Part shown: positions 44,387-53,422 of the stretch, in pieces
Layout of the letters: each line of letters begins with the position of its first letter
Numbering within the stretch: position 1 is the stretch's first letter
Source: Micrococcaceae bacterium Sec5.1
GTDB lineage: Bacteria; Actinomycetota; Actinomycetes; Actinomycetales; Micrococcaceae
Assembly: GCA_039636795.1 (NCBI GenBank)
Contig: CP143430.1
Span: 3,844,001-3,908,000, forward strand
Length of the DNA: 64,000 nucleotides
Reading direction: 5' to 3'
Notes under the pieces: model-generated
What the model saw: the letters and a program-made list of their open reading frames with translations, nothing else
Databases searched by the model: none
Told to the model about the DNA's origin: nothing
Program-made: the position numbers and the translations under genes

Positions 44387-45358
44387 TCATAAACCAGCGG
44401 GACGGAGCAGTGTCCGAAGGCCGCGGATCATCCGTTCGGACCACGTCTCGGAGGCTTGCGGAGCTTTCGTGCTGATCATGGAGTCCCCTGCACGAACCAA
44501 CTCGGGAACGGCGTCGTCGGCTACATCTGCCGGCAAGTCCGATACATAGCTGAGGACGGCCGTCGAGGTCCTGTATACGGCCTCCCACGGGGTCCCCTGG
44601 GTGACAGAGAGCTGGGTCGATGGCGAGCGTCCAGTGAGGGCCATGTCTGAAGTCTGCAGGTGCTCTTCCACAACAGTGGCGTAATGGCCCTTGCTTTCCA
44701 GCCGCAGTTCTACTGCCGGGTGGCCGTTGTACATGGTGGCCTTGGCTGAGACCATGTGGAAGCCCAGACCACCAAGTTCAGGACACGCCCATCCCTGGTC
44801 CCGCAGGGCATCCAACTGCTCAGAGTTCAAGTTCACCGGTGTGCCGGCTCGGAAGTCCGGCGTTGCCACGAACTCCGGCCTCGTCATCAGTTCTGCCGGG
44901 CCGCCGGTGAGTGCACTGGAAAGGGACGAGGCATCGTTGCCTGCACGGATGCTTGCTTGTGGCGCGGTATCACCTGCCACCACATAAGCGGCAACCGCCA
45001 GTGCACCTGCACTTACCGTAAGAGTACCGGCGGCCAGGCCGGCAATCCGAAGGCCGCGCCACGCACCGCCCTCGGTAGCACCACTCCTGGTCCGGGAATT
45101 TGCGACCGGCGGGGCCTGCTCATTCGCGAGTCGTTGGGTGTGCTGGAGCAAACGCGTCGTAAGGTCCTGACTGGCTTCGGGCACCGCTGCTCCGCGAAGC
45201 CGTTCAAGATATTGCCGCTCCCGGTTCAGGGCAGCACGGCACTCGGGGCAATGCCGTAGGTGCTCAGGGTTCCGGGTGTGGCGAAGGGCAGCGAGTTTGT
45301 AACGTGCAGCCAGTTTGCGACGTGACAGGGCACCCGGACGAATGTGGCGTCGAGGCAT
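44387..45358 (-). CDS. Anti-sigma factor, zinc-finger (ZAS) membrane type
   Basis: 323 aa. The N-terminal cytoplasmic part has the H-x3-C-x2-C zinc motif (HLRHCPECRAAL), typical of anti-sigma factors that hold ECF sigma factors. One transmembrane segment lies near residues 100-127 (AGLAAGTLTVSAGALAVAAY). The remaining 190 residues are extracytoplasmic, longer than in mycobacterial RseA. It starts 7 bp after sigE and is almost certainly its regulator. Release of the sigma factor by proteolysis or redox change of the zinc site is inference. Confidence 0.86.
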   Translation of the reverse strand: MPRRHIRPGALSRRKLAARYKLAALRHTRNPEHLRHCPECRAALNRERQYLERLRGAAVPEASQDLTTRLLQHTQRLANEQAPPVANSRTRSGATEGGAWRGLRIAGLAAGTLTVSAGALAVAAYVVAGDTAPQASIRAGNDASSLSSALTGGPAELMTRPEFVATPDFRAGTPVNLNSEQLDALRDQGWACPELGGLGFHMVSAKATMYNGHPAVELRLESKGHYATVVEEHLQTSDMALTGRSPSTQLSVTQGTPWEAVYRTSTAVLSYVSDLPADVADDAVPELVRAGDSMISTKAPQASETWSERMIRGLRTLLRPAGL

Positions 45359-45365
45359 CGACTAC

Positions 45366-45989
45366 CTAAAGAATGCTGGCGATGCGAGGCATCTTCAGGC
45401 GCGGCTTGCGGGCGTCGGCCGGGCGTGGGTCACGGTGGGCGAGCTTCTCCCGCAGCATCGTGCGGCCGCGGTGGATACGGGACCTGACGGTGCCCAGCTT
45501 CACGCCCAGCGCCTCCGCCACTTCGTCGTAAGACAATCCTTCAAGATCGCACAGAACAACGGCAGCCCGGAAATCCGGTGGCAATTCTTCCAACGCACGC
45601 TGAACGTCAAGGTCCAGATTGTTGTGCTCGAAGCTCTGCTCAGGGCCTGGCTCACGGCCCGGCAGGCGTGACTCGGCGTCCTCGGCAAGGGCGTCAAAGC
45701 GGATTCTGCTCTTGCGACGCGCCTGGTCCAGGAAAAGGTTGGTGGTAATACGGTGCAGCCACCCATCCAGGGTTCCTGGCTTGAAGTTTTCCAGTGAACG
45801 GAAAACCCTGACGAAGACCTCTTGGGTGAGGTCCTCGGCGTCGAACTTGTTTCCGGTCAGGCGGTAGGCAAGGCGGTATACCTTGGCGGAGTGGTTGGCG
45901 ACCACATCCTCCCAGCTGGGCATGACCCAGTCTGTAACGGCCTCAAGGCTCTCCGATGTCTGGACTGGCGCAGCATGCGATGCCGGCAT
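45366..45989 (-). CDS. sigE: ECF RNA polymerase sigma factor SigE
   Basis: 207 aa. Region 2 ([30 protein letters not shown]), with the [11 protein letters not shown] segment of SigE-like factors, and region 4 ([44 protein letters not shown]) are both complete. It directs envelope and heat-stress genes in relatives. Upstream lies a good ribosome site (GAGGGGAG). In the 236-bp spacer to the divergent O-methyltransferase gene I could not find a convincing ECF-type -35/-10 pair. Confidence 0.92.
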   Translation of the reverse strand: MPASHAAPVQTSESLEAVTDWVMPSWEDVVANHSAKVYRLAYRLTGNKFDAEDLTQEVFVRVFRSLENFKPGTLDGWLHRITTNLFLDQARRKSRIRFDALAEDAESRLPGREPGPEQSFEHNNLDLDVQRALEELPPDFRAAVVLCDLEGLSYDEVAEALGVKLGTVRSRIHRGRTMLREKLAHRDPRPADARKPRLKMPRIASIL

Positions 45990-46225
45990 CGTCCACTCCC
46001 CTCAAACTGTGGTTCACCGTACTTGTCCGGTGCCGCCCACCACGTGGATGACCGGATCAATATCATCCCAAGTTTTTCTGGGAATTTCCTGACTAAGGCA
46101 CAATTTCCACGCAAGGCGAAATCCTGCTGCAGACACAATCCCGGGACGGCTGCGAACACGGGGTTTGCAGCACCGGACACAGTAGGCTGGTATAGACACC
46201 CCTACGCGCGGAAAGCGAACCCTTC

Positions 46226-46858
46226 ATGAGTGCCGACAAGTCAACCAGCTGGTCCTATGCAGAAGATCTGCCTGCTGAGGATGACGTCTTGTTGCGCGCC
46301 CGGGAGAGGTCCTTCGAGTTGGGGGTTAAACCCATCAGCCCGGGCGTTGGCGCGGTGTTGACGGTCCTTGCCGCGGCTTCAAAGGCACAGACAGTAGTTG
46401 AGGTTGGTTCAGGCGCCGGAGTCTCAGGTGTTTGTCTTTTGCGTGGCCTGGGTCCACAAGCCGTCCTGACCACCATCGACGTCGACGTTGAACACCTCAA
46501 GGCCGCCCGCGAAGCCTTTCTGGAATCCGGCAGCCCCGCCAACCGGACCCGGACCATCTCCGGCAGGGCCGCCGACGTCCTCCCGCGCCTCACGGACTCC
46601 GCCTATGACCTTGTCTTCATCGACGCCGACAAGCCCAACTTCCCCCGCTACGTTGAACAAGCTGTCCGCTTGCTCAAGACGGGTGGCACCTTGGTGATCA
46701 ACGACGCCCTGGATAAGGACCGCGTCTCAAATCCAGCAGCCCGCGACTCCACCACCGTGGTTCTTCGGCAAGTTGGCAAATCCATTCGCGACGACGACCG
46801 CTTGGCCTCTGCGATGCTTCCCACCGGCGATGGACTTCTGGTGGCTGTCAAAAAATAG
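46226..46858 (+). CDS. SAM-dependent O-methyltransferase
   Basis: 210 aa class I methyltransferase of the catechol/caffeoyl-CoA O-methyltransferase type. The SAM motif is VVEVGSGAGVSGVCLLRGL, the acidic residue is in LTTIDVDVEHLKAA, and the metal-site region is YDLVFIDADKPNFPRYVEQA with LVINDAL. The substrate is unknown. It is divergent from sigE, as its homologue Rv1220c is in M. tuberculosis as I recall, so it may belong to the SigE regulon. It ends at a hairpin terminator. Confidence 0.88.
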   Translation: MSADKSTSWSYAEDLPAEDDVLLRARERSFELGVKPISPGVGAVLTVLAAASKAQTVVEVGSGAGVSGVCLLRGLGPQAVLTTIDVDVEHLKAAREAFLESGSPANRTRTISGRAADVLPRLTDSAYDLVFIDADKPNFPRYVEQAVRLLKTGGTLVINDALDKDRVSNPAARDSTTVVLRQVGKSIRDDDRLASAMLPTGDGLLVAVKK

Positions 46859-46920
46859 GCAATTGCCATTTAGCGGACATTCTTAAAGAACAGCACCCAA
46901 GAAAGACGCTGCTGCTTAAA

Positions 46921-46961
46921 CAAAAGCAGGGCTCCGGCTCTCGCCGGGCCCTGGTCTTTTG
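46921..46961. terminator. Rho-independent terminator, bidirectional
   Basis: CAGGGCTCCGGC (46927-46938) pairs with GCCGGGCCCTG (46943-46953, one bulge). It is flanked by CAAAAG on the left and CTTTTG on the right, giving a U-tract on each strand. It sits between the O-methyltransferase and DUF3117 genes, which converge. Confidence 0.8.
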
Positions 46962-46981
46962 AATCCAGCCTGCCTATGAAT

Positions 46982-47149
46982 CTATTCGGTAACGCCTACA
47001 AGGCATTCCTTGAGGTTCTCCGCCTCCGCGGCATTGAGCTCGACTACAAGCCGTCCTCCGCCTTCGAGCGGCACACGCATGATCAGGCTGCGTCCCTCTT
47101 TGGTTACTTCCATAGGGCCGTCGCCAGTACGTGGTTTCATAGCCGCCAT
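46982..47149 (-). CDS. DUF3117 family protein
   Basis: 55 aa from ATG 47149 (MAAMKPRTGDGP), with GGAGGGG nine bases upstream. The frame is open 27 codons further without support. Short, highly conserved actinobacterial family, nearly all beta-strand (RSLIMRVPLEGGGRLVVELN). Function unknown. It stands alone between a terminator and a 229-bp spacer. Confidence 0.85.
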   Translation of the reverse strand: MAAMKPRTGDGPMEVTKEGRSLIMRVPLEGGGRLVVELNAAEAENLKECLVGVTE

Positions 47150-47378
47150 TAGGAAAATCCCCTCCATTTGTCCCAAGTCACGCCCAACCCGGCCGGGCTG
47201 GATCCGCTTCGCAATTGCAGCCGGCGGCACCGCTTGGGAGGCCGCCTTGGCCGGGCACTTTTAGGTGCTTTTGTCCTTGCTCGTATTCCATTATCCCGTA
47301 CTTACCCGTCCGTAGCGAATCAATGGACTAATTACCCCGACACGGAACAAAGACACTTCCCGACGGCGGGTGGTCCGG
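47150..47378. other. Intergenic spacer between glycosyltransferase and DUF3117 genes
   Basis: 229 bases with no coding potential that I can support. It should hold the promoter of the DUF3117 gene on the minus strand and the end of the glycosyltransferase transcript. No clear hairpin or hexamer pair was recognised. Confidence 0.4.
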
Positions 47379-48653
47379 TTATGGCGGATAGTCTCCACCT
47401 CCCGGCAATGGCGCCCAGGCCCAAAGCCACACCACCCAGACGATCTGCAGGAGGACAAACATGACCACGACGGTTCCCCTGTATGCCTTGGACTTGGACA
47501 GCAGCGCTGCACCCAGGGCAAGCGGGAAAAGGGGAAGGAGCATCCGGAAAGTACTGGTCTGGGGATACAGGAACACCAGCAAATAGCCCATGTAGCAGGC
47601 GCACCAAAGCCGCATTTCCGTTCCCAGTGCCCGGACAGGCTTTGAAACCATCAGCAGCACGAACAAACCGACGAAGACGAAGGGCGCCAACACGCCAAGA
47701 GCCGGACCGAACAGCATCCTTCCGGTGTCGAACCACGGTTTGAAGGGCACCAGGTCATGACCGCGCCAGGCGGTTTCCGTACGCGTGTAGGCGCTTGGAT
47801 CCCCCGTGACCGCCCAAGCTATAGCCGGCCAGGCCAGGGCTCCGAGTCCGGTTGCCAGCGCCAGGGTGCCCAGGGACAGGAGTTCTGGCGTGGACGAAGC
47901 CATTGCCCGGGGCTGGTCATCGACGTCGGATGGCCTGAAGCGCTGCCAGATCCGCCAAACCAGGAGGAGGCCCAGCATCGCGGCGAACGGGACTCCAGTG
48001 GGCCTGGACAAACACATCAACAGCACAACCGGTATGGCTGCCAAGTAGCGTCGCCGGACCACCAGGAGAAGCGAGCCGGACAGCAGCAGGAGGTTCAACG
48101 ATTCTCCATAGGGCACCTGGAGAATTGGCGACACCGGGAAGGTGGACACGAAGATGACGCCCCACATTGCGGTACGCCGGCTGGCAGCTTCCCTGAACAG
48201 TTTGAAGATCACCAAGGCAGCACCGAGGCCTGCAATCATTGCTATGGCGGTGAGGGACTGCAGAGTCCCGAGGCCCGTGACGGCATTGAGTCCCCGCCCC
48301 AGGAACGGGAACAATGCGTAAAAGGCCCAGGCATTCTCCTTGACTACCCCGTTGGCATCCACCGGAAGCAGGGAAGGGTAGCCGTTGTCCGCAACCTGGG
48401 CATACCAGCGTCCATCCCAGATAGTGATGAAGTTCCAGTAGTCCGGCGCGGGCGGGAACCATGGATTCACTCCCTGATGAACGGCAGCCGCCATGAAGAT
48501 ACAGGCACTGACCACCCGGGCCACTACAAAAATCAAGGAAACCTGCAGCCACCAAGGCCAACGTGCCATCCGGGCTCCCGCGGCGGAGATACCCCGCGAA
48601 AGGCGCGCGGTGGGTCCCTCCCCGCCAAAACGGGTAGGTGCAGGGGTGCTCAC
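47379..48653 (-). CDS. Polytopic membrane glycosyltransferase (PIG-V/GT-C-like mannosyltransferase)
   Basis: 424 aa with about nine to ten hydrophobic segments. The first external loop holds the motif NFITIWDGRWYAQVADNGYP; WDG..Y is typical of PIG-V-like and other GT-C polyprenyl-phosphate mannosyltransferases. An acceptor in the cell envelope is likely but unknown. GTG start at 48653, overlapping the stop of the DivIVA-like gene by 4 bp. It is the last gene of the LOG/DivIVA-like/glycosyltransferase operon. Confidence 0.78.
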   Translation of the reverse strand: MSTPAPTRFGGEGPTARLSRGISAAGARMARWPWWLQVSLIFVVARVVSACIFMAAAVHQGVNPWFPPAPDYWNFITIWDGRWYAQVADNGYPSLLPVDANGVVKENAWAFYALFPFLGRGLNAVTGLGTLQSLTAIAMIAGLGAALVIFKLFREAASRRTAMWGVIFVSTFPVSPILQVPYGESLNLLLLSGSLLLVVRRRYLAAIPVVLLMCLSRPTGVPFAAMLGLLLVWRIWQRFRPSDVDDQPRAMASSTPELLSLGTLALATGLGALAWPAIAWAVTGDPSAYTRTETAWRGHDLVPFKPWFDTGRMLFGPALGVLAPFVFVGLFVLLMVSKPVRALGTEMRLWCACYMGYLLVFLYPQTSTFRMLLPLFPLALGAALLSKSKAYRGTVVVMFVLLQIVWVVWLWAWAPLPGGGDYPP

Positions 48654-48991
48654 AGTGTGGTCCGCTTGGCGTCGCCATCCTCAAGCTTTGATTGGACCAA
48701 GGCACTGAGTCTCTCGATCTCGCGGTCCTTGGCTACCAGTTGGTCGCGCAGCTCATCAAGGACCTGGTCCACCTGGTCCATGCGGTAACCGCGCAACCCC
48801 AGTGCAAAGCGCACGGCGTCGATGTCCGTGGCTGCAGCCTTCTCCGGGAGCAGCACCGGAGGCAAATTGGGCAGGGAGTCATCCAGCCCCGCTCCCACGG
48901 AGCCGCCACGGATGATGCCGGAACCAAAATACAATGCGGCACCAATGAGGACAATCGCGACAAACACCAGGAAAAAGCTCACAGCCACCAT
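48650..48991 (-). CDS. Membrane-anchored DivIVA-domain protein
   Basis: 113 aa. One N-terminal transmembrane helix (VSFFLVFVAIVLIGAALYFG), a short Pro-rich linker, then a DivIVA-type motif (FALGLRGYRMDQVDQVLDEL) and a coiled coil (LRDQLVAKDREIERLSALVQ). DivIVA proteins mark curved membranes and poles in actinobacteria. This short form is not the full Wag31 type. It lies 18 bp after the LOG gene and overlaps the glycosyltransferase gene. Confidence 0.82.
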   Translation of the reverse strand: MVAVSFFLVFVAIVLIGAALYFGSGIIRGGSVGAGLDDSLPNLPPVLLPEKAAATDIDAVRFALGLRGYRMDQVDQVLDELRDQLVAKDREIERLSALVQSKLEDGDAKRTTL

Positions 48992-49009
48992 CGTGCCAGA
49001 AACAGCCGC

Positions 49010-49849
49010 CTACTCCGGGCGCTGGTTTCCATTGGTGGTGGCGGGAAGCGGAGCACCATGCAACACCCGGTGGACGGCATCGGCAGGGTCATCCACAAGT
49101 TGGATCAGGTCCAGGTCCTTTTCGGACACCATTCCTTCAGCAACCAAAGTGTCCCGGATCCACTCAATCATTGGACCCCAGAAGCGGACACCCAACAGCA
49201 CGATCGGGAACGATGTCACTTTGCGTGTCTGCACCAGGACCATTGCCTCGAAGAGCTCATCCAGGGTTCCAAGTCCGCCGGGAAGGACGACGAATCCTTG
49301 GGCGTACTTCACGAACATCGTCTTGCGGGCAAAGAAGTACCGGAAGTTGATGCCCAGGTCCACCCATTGGTTCAGGCCCTGCTCGAACGGCAACTCAATG
49401 CCCAGCCCGACAGATACGCCGTTGCCTTCCACAGCACCCTTGTTGGCGGCTTCCATGGAGCCCGGGCCGCCACCGGTGATCACGGCGACTCCGGCTTCGG
49501 CGAGCTTGCGCCCCACATCCACTGCCATCTCGTAGTACTCGGTTCCCGGTTTGGTACGGGCTGAACCGAAAACACTGACTGCCGGACCAATATCGGCCAA
49601 CGCCCCAAAGCCCTCAACGAATTCGCTCTGAATCCTCAGGACGCGCCAGGGATCGGTATGGATGAACTGCCCGGCACCGCTCGTGTCCAGCAAATGCTGA
49701 TCGGACATTCCCTTGTCCGCCTGTTTGCGTCGCAGTTCCAAAGGGCCCTTGTGCTTGGCCGGTGCAATCTCCGAAGGCAGGGGCACGTGGACGCCCGCGA
49801 CGTGGCCATTCGCGTCCGGGCTGGGAATCGGGTGCTGGCTAATGCTCAT
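49010..49849 (-). CDS. LOG-family protein (TIGR00730-type Rossmann fold)
   Basis: 279 aa. The motifs GGGPGSMEAANKGA and VLPGGLGTLDELFE define LOG proteins, many of which release free cytokinin bases or cleave nucleoside monophosphates. The first 70 residues are an extension over the plain LOG domain (LELRRKQADKGMSDQHLLDT), found also in the mycobacterial relatives. It is the first gene of a three-gene operon. The real substrate is unknown. Confidence 0.88.
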   Translation of the reverse strand: MSISQHPIPSPDANGHVAGVHVPLPSEIAPAKHKGPLELRRKQADKGMSDQHLLDTSGAGQFIHTDPWRVLRIQSEFVEGFGALADIGPAVSVFGSARTKPGTEYYEMAVDVGRKLAEAGVAVITGGGPGSMEAANKGAVEGNGVSVGLGIELPFEQGLNQWVDLGINFRYFFARKTMFVKYAQGFVVLPGGLGTLDELFEAMVLVQTRKVTSFPIVLLGVRFWGPMIEWIRDTLVAEGMVSEKDLDLIQLVDDPADAVHRVLHGAPLPATTNGNQRPE

Positions 49850-49855
49850 TGCCCA

Positions 49856-49861
49856 AGGCTA
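49856..49861 (-). promoter_or_regulatory. -10 hexamer of probable leaderless LOG gene
   Basis: TAGCCT on the minus strand, 6 nt before the ATG at 49849. Confidence 0.55.
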
Positions 49862-50000
49862 GCGCGGATGAATGCAAGCGAAGACGCTACGACGCGGTTC
49901 TTGCATTGCAGTCTGGTATATCGCTGGAGGGCAGGTTTCTGTTCAGTCACGATCTGGAGGAACTTGCCGTGACCGTGGTCATAATTGTGTCTTTGTTCGC

Positions 50001-50006
50001 TAGATT
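50001..50006 (+). promoter_or_regulatory. -10 hexamer of probable leaderless gluA
   Basis: TAGATT, 6 nt before the ATG at 50013. A second -10-like CATAAT lies 20 bases further upstream. Confidence 0.5.
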
Positions 50007-50012
50007 CGTCCT

Positions 50013-50768
50013 ATGACTACTCAAGTGTCCGGCGATGCGCTCGTCTCCCTGAACAGCGTCAACAAACACTACGGTCAATTGCACGTCCTCAAAGACATCA
50101 ACCTCCAGGTTCGGAAGGGTGAAGTCGTCGTGGTCATCGGGCCGTCCGGCTCCGGTAAGTCCACGTTGTGCCGTGCCATCAACCGTTTGGAAACGATCGA
50201 CGACGGCGACATCGCGATCGACGGGAAGAAGCTCCCGGAAGAAGGCAAGGAACTCGCCCACCTGCGTGCCGACGTCGGAATGGTCTTCCAGTCCTTCAAC
50301 CTGTTCGCCCACAAGACGATCCTTGAGAACGTCACGCTGGGACCGATCAAGGTGAAGGGCGTTGCCAAAGGCACGGCAGAAAGGGAGGCCATGGCCCTCC
50401 TGGAACGTGTCGGCGTGGGCCACCAGGCTCCCAAGCTCCCCGCGCAGCTCTCCGGTGGCCAGCAACAGCGTGTGGCCATTGCCCGCGCGCTTGCCATGAA
50501 GCCCAAGGTGATGCTGTTCGACGAGCCCACCTCGGCGCTGGACCCCGAAATGATCAACGAGGTCCTGGACGTCATGATCCAGCTGGCAAAGGAAGGCATG
50601 ACCATGATCGTGGTCACCCACGAGATGGGCTTTGCCCGCAAGGCAGCCGACCGCGTCGTGTTCATGGCCGATGGCCAGATCGTGGAAGATTCAACACCCG
50701 AGGAATTCTTCACCAATCCGCAGAGCAACCGCGCCAAGGATTTCCTGTCCAAGCTTCTGACCCACTAG
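50013..50768 (+). CDS. gluA: Glutamate-type ABC transporter, ATP-binding protein
   Basis: 251 aa. Walker [11 protein letters not shown]-loop [11 protein letters not shown], signature LSGGQQQR, Walker [14 protein letters not shown] and switch His in VTHEMG. The order ATPase, binding protein, permease, permease is that of gluABCD of Corynebacterium glutamicum, and on that basis the transporter is assigned to glutamate. Other acidic or polar amino acids are possible. Confidence 0.88.
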   Translation: MTTQVSGDALVSLNSVNKHYGQLHVLKDINLQVRKGEVVVVIGPSGSGKSTLCRAINRLETIDDGDIAIDGKKLPEEGKELAHLRADVGMVFQSFNLFAHKTILENVTLGPIKVKGVAKGTAEREAMALLERVGVGHQAPKLPAQLSGGQQQRVAIARALAMKPKVMLFDEPTSALDPEMINEVLDVMIQLAKEGMTMIVVTHEMGFARKAADRVVFMADGQIVEDSTPEEFFTNPQSNRAKDFLSKLLTH

Positions 50769-50844
50769 CTCCCTGCTGACCCGCATCCAGGCCCGCACGG
50801 ACCGCATCCAGGCCGTACGCCGGCCAACCAATGAAAGGAATGTC

Positions 50845-51726
50845 ATGAAGAAGGCTTTTATTACCCGGAGGAAATCTCTCCTGGTGGCCGCTTCGGCTGC
50901 ACTGGCCCTCTCGCTGAGCGCCTGCGGTGGAGGCAGTGGCACCACCACTCCGCCTGTTGCCTCGGCGAGCTTCGAGGCAGGCACCACGATGGCGAAGTTG
51001 AACCAGGCCAAGAAGATCACCATTGGTACCAAGTTTGACCAGCCGCTGTTCGGCCAGAAGGGCCTGGACGGCAAGCCTGTCGGCTTCGACGTCGAAATCG
51101 GCAAGGCCATCGCTGCCAAGCTTGGAATTGAACCTGACAAGATCGAATGGGTGGAAACTGTTTCCGCCAACCGTGAACCGTTCATCGAGCAGGGCCGCGT
51201 TGACATCGTCATTGCCACCTACACGATCAACGATGCCCGCAAGCAGAAGGTCGCATTCGCGGGTCCGTACTACGAAGCCGGTCAGGCGCTGCTGGTGAAC
51301 AAGGACGACAACTCCATCACCAAACCCGAGGACGTCAAGGGCAAGAAGGTTTGCTCTGTAACGGGTTCCACCCCGGCTAAGACCATCGTCGAAAAGTATG
51401 GTGCTGAACTGGTTCCGGCCGCAAACTACACTGCCTGCCTGGAGCCGTTGCGCAACAAGCAGGTTGTCGCCGTCACCACGGACAACGTGATCCTCGCAGG
51501 TTACGTTGACAAGGAACCGGACGCCTTCAAGCTGGCTTCGGACCAAACCTTCACGAAGGAGCCGTACGGCATCGGCCTGAAGAAGGATGACACGGTCTTC
51601 CGCAACTGGATCAATGACCAGTTGGAAGGATTCGCCAAGGACGGCACGTACAAGAAGGCTTGGGAAGCAACAGCAGGAAAGGTCATCAAGACCGCTCCTG
51701 AGCTGCCCAAGATCGACCGCTACTAG
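50845..51726 (+). CDS. gluB: Glutamate-type ABC transporter, substrate-binding lipoprotein
   Basis: 293 aa. Signal peptide with lipobox LSAC (cysteine near residue 27), then family 3 solute-binding domain (ITIGTKFDQPLFGQKGLDGK, then VDIVIATYTINDARKQKVAF). It contains CSVTGSTPAKTI and a second cysteine (YTACLEPL) that may form a disulfide as in other GluB proteins. It lies 76 bp after gluA and 96 bp before gluC, with a strong hairpin in the second gap. Confidence 0.88.
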   Translation: MKKAFITRRKSLLVAASAALALSLSACGGGSGTTTPPVASASFEAGTTMAKLNQAKKITIGTKFDQPLFGQKGLDGKPVGFDVEIGKAIAAKLGIEPDKIEWVETVSANREPFIEQGRVDIVIATYTINDARKQKVAFAGPYYEAGQALLVNKDDNSITKPEDVKGKKVCSVTGSTPAKTIVEKYGAELVPAANYTACLEPLRNKQVVAVTTDNVILAGYVDKEPDAFKLASDQTFTKEPYGIGLKKDDTVFRNWINDQLEGFAKDGTYKKAWEATAGKVIKTAPELPKIDRY

Positions 51727-51735
51727 TCGGAAGCC

Positions 51736-51777
51736 GGTGGCTGCCGCCCTCCCCTTGGGGGAAGGGCGGCGGCCACC
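51736..51777 (+). terminator. Intercistronic hairpin between gluB and gluC
   Basis: 15-bp stem with one mismatch (51736-51750 with 51763-51777), plus an inner CCCC-TT-GGGG. There is no T-run, and the permease genes continue in the same direction. It probably causes partial termination or protects the gluB message, giving more binding protein than permease. Confidence 0.6.
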
Positions 51778-51822
51778 GACCTTGAGGACTCCCTACCTTT
51801 CCGCAGCAGCCGAAGGAAGCCA

Positions 51823-52473
51823 ATGGACGCCATCTTCGAAAGCCTCCCCCAATATTGGGACGGATTTCTCCGAACCCTGTTTCTAGCCGTCATATCCGGC
51901 GTGATCGCACTGGCAGCGGGTACTCTCCTCGCCGCAATGCGTGTCTCGCCCGTGGCAGCCTTACGGGGCTTCAGCACGTTCTATGTTGAAGTCGCCAGAA
52001 ACACCCCACTTACAATTATTTTCTTTTTCTCCGCAATCGTGCTTCCCCGGCTCGGCGTCAAGTTCGAACAGTTTGAAGTCGCCGCCATCATCGCATTGAG
52101 CAGCTACACGGCAGCATTTGTTGCCGAAGCCGTTCGATCCGGCGTCAACAGCGTCCCGGTGGGGCAAGCCGAGGCAGCCCGTAGCATCGGCATGACGTTC
52201 ACGCAGGTTTTGGGCCTGGTGGTCCTGCCACAGGCCGTTCGGACCGTCATACCCCCATTGATCAACATCATGATTGCCTTGGTCAAGAACTCATCCGTCG
52301 CGGGTGCATTCTTTGTCCTGGAGCTCTTCGGCTATGGCCTGCAGCTGTCAAACAGCCATGGTGACGCGGTCATGTGGATCTTGATCGGTGTGGCATTCTT
52401 CTACCTGCTGATCACCGTGCCCCTGGGCTTGTTGGCCCACTTCGTCGAGAAAAAGGTGGCGATTGCCCGATGA
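51823..52473 (+). CDS. gluC: Glutamate-type ABC transporter, permease 1
   Basis: 216 aa HisM-type permease with about five hydrophobic segments and the ATPase-contact loop GQAEAARSIGMTFTQVLGLV. Its stop overlaps the gluD start by ATGA, so the two permeases are made together, presumably as a heterodimer. Confidence 0.88.
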   Translation: MDAIFESLPQYWDGFLRTLFLAVISGVIALAAGTLLAAMRVSPVAALRGFSTFYVEVARNTPLTIIFFFSAIVLPRLGVKFEQFEVAAIIALSSYTAAFVAEAVRSGVNSVPVGQAEAARSIGMTFTQVLGLVVLPQAVRTVIPPLINIMIALVKNSSVAGAFFVLELFGYGLQLSNSHGDAVMWILIGVAFFYLLITVPLGLLAHFVEKKVAIAR

Positions 52474-53333
52474 CTTCGGTTCTCTATGACGTACCGGGCC
52501 CCAAGGCCCGCCGCGTTTCCCTCATTGGTTCAGTTGTCGGGTCCATCATCATTGCCGGTGGCGTGGTGGGAGCCATTGTCATTCTGTCTTCGCAGGGCAT
52601 ATTCAACGCCTCCCGTTGGGAAGTCTTTGTTAATGAATCTGCCAAGGACGTTTGGACGCAGCTCGGCTATGGCGTCCTTGCCACCCTGCAGGCAGCCGGC
52701 GTTGCGGCCGTCATTGCCTTTCCCCTTGGAGTGGCGCTGTGCCTGCTCCGCATTTCCCTGATCTCCTGGATTCGGGTTCCCACACAGGTGGTGCTTGAGT
52801 TCCTCCGCGGCATGCCAGTGGTGCTCATGATCCTCTTCGTGCTCCTGGTGTTTGCTACGACCCCCTTCACTGCTGTCGTCAGTGGCCTGGTCCTCTACAA
52901 CGCAGCGATCTTCGCCGAAATTCTGAGGGCGGGTATCCAGTCACTTCCCAAGGGACAACGCGAAGCCGGTTTGGCCATTGGCCTGCGCAGCTTCCAGTCC
53001 AGGATGAGCATCGAGTTTCCCCAGGCAATTCGCCGCATGCTCCCGTCACTCATTGCACAGTTGGTCGTCCTCCTGAAGGACACCTCGCTTGGCTACATCG
53101 TGGCCTACGAGGAACTGCTGCGTAAGGTGAAGCTGATCTCAGACCTGGAGCCCAGCCTGTTGTTCTCCGCGTTTTTCGTCGGAGCGGCAATCTATATCCT
53201 GATCAACTTGTCGGTTTCCCGGCTTGCGATCTGGATCGAACGGCGAGGCTCCAAGAAGGCCGCAGGCGGCATGGCTTCGGCCATCAAGACCGTCGACCTC
53301 GAGGTCAACGTTCCTGGACCTGAAACGAAGTAG
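52470..53333 (+). CDS. gluD: Glutamate-type ABC transporter, permease 2
   Basis: 287 aa from ATG 52470 (MTSVLYDVPG); a longer frame runs into gluC. HisM-type permease with an ATPase-contact loop KGQREAGLAIGLRSFQSRMS. It has an N-terminal extension with one extra membrane helix, as in corynebacterial GluD, and a charged C-terminal tail. It is the last gene of the operon. Confidence 0.88.
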   Translation: MTSVLYDVPGPKARRVSLIGSVVGSIIIAGGVVGAIVILSSQGIFNASRWEVFVNESAKDVWTQLGYGVLATLQAAGVAAVIAFPLGVALCLLRISLISWIRVPTQVVLEFLRGMPVVLMILFVLLVFATTPFTAVVSGLVLYNAAIFAEILRAGIQSLPKGQREAGLAIGLRSFQSRMSIEFPQAIRRMLPSLIAQLVVLLKDTSLGYIVAYEELLRKVKLISDLEPSLLFSAFFVGAAIYILINLSVSRLAIWIERRGSKKAAGGMASAIKTVDLEVNVPGPETK

Positions 53334-53354
53334 TACCGGGAACATTCCTTTAGT

Positions 53355-53406
53355 CATGAAGAGAAGGTCCGCAGCCGTTCATTCGGCTGCGGACCTTCTC
53401 TTCATG
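53355..53406. terminator. Perfect hairpin after gluD, bidirectional
   Basis: 22-bp exact stem (53355-53376 with 53385-53406) and an 8-nt loop, between gluD and the convergent dapE gene. The A-rich outer arm gives modest U-tracts. The centre contains GGTCCGCAGCC. Confidence 0.8.
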
Positions 53407-53422
53407 TGCTTTTAGAGTGCTT

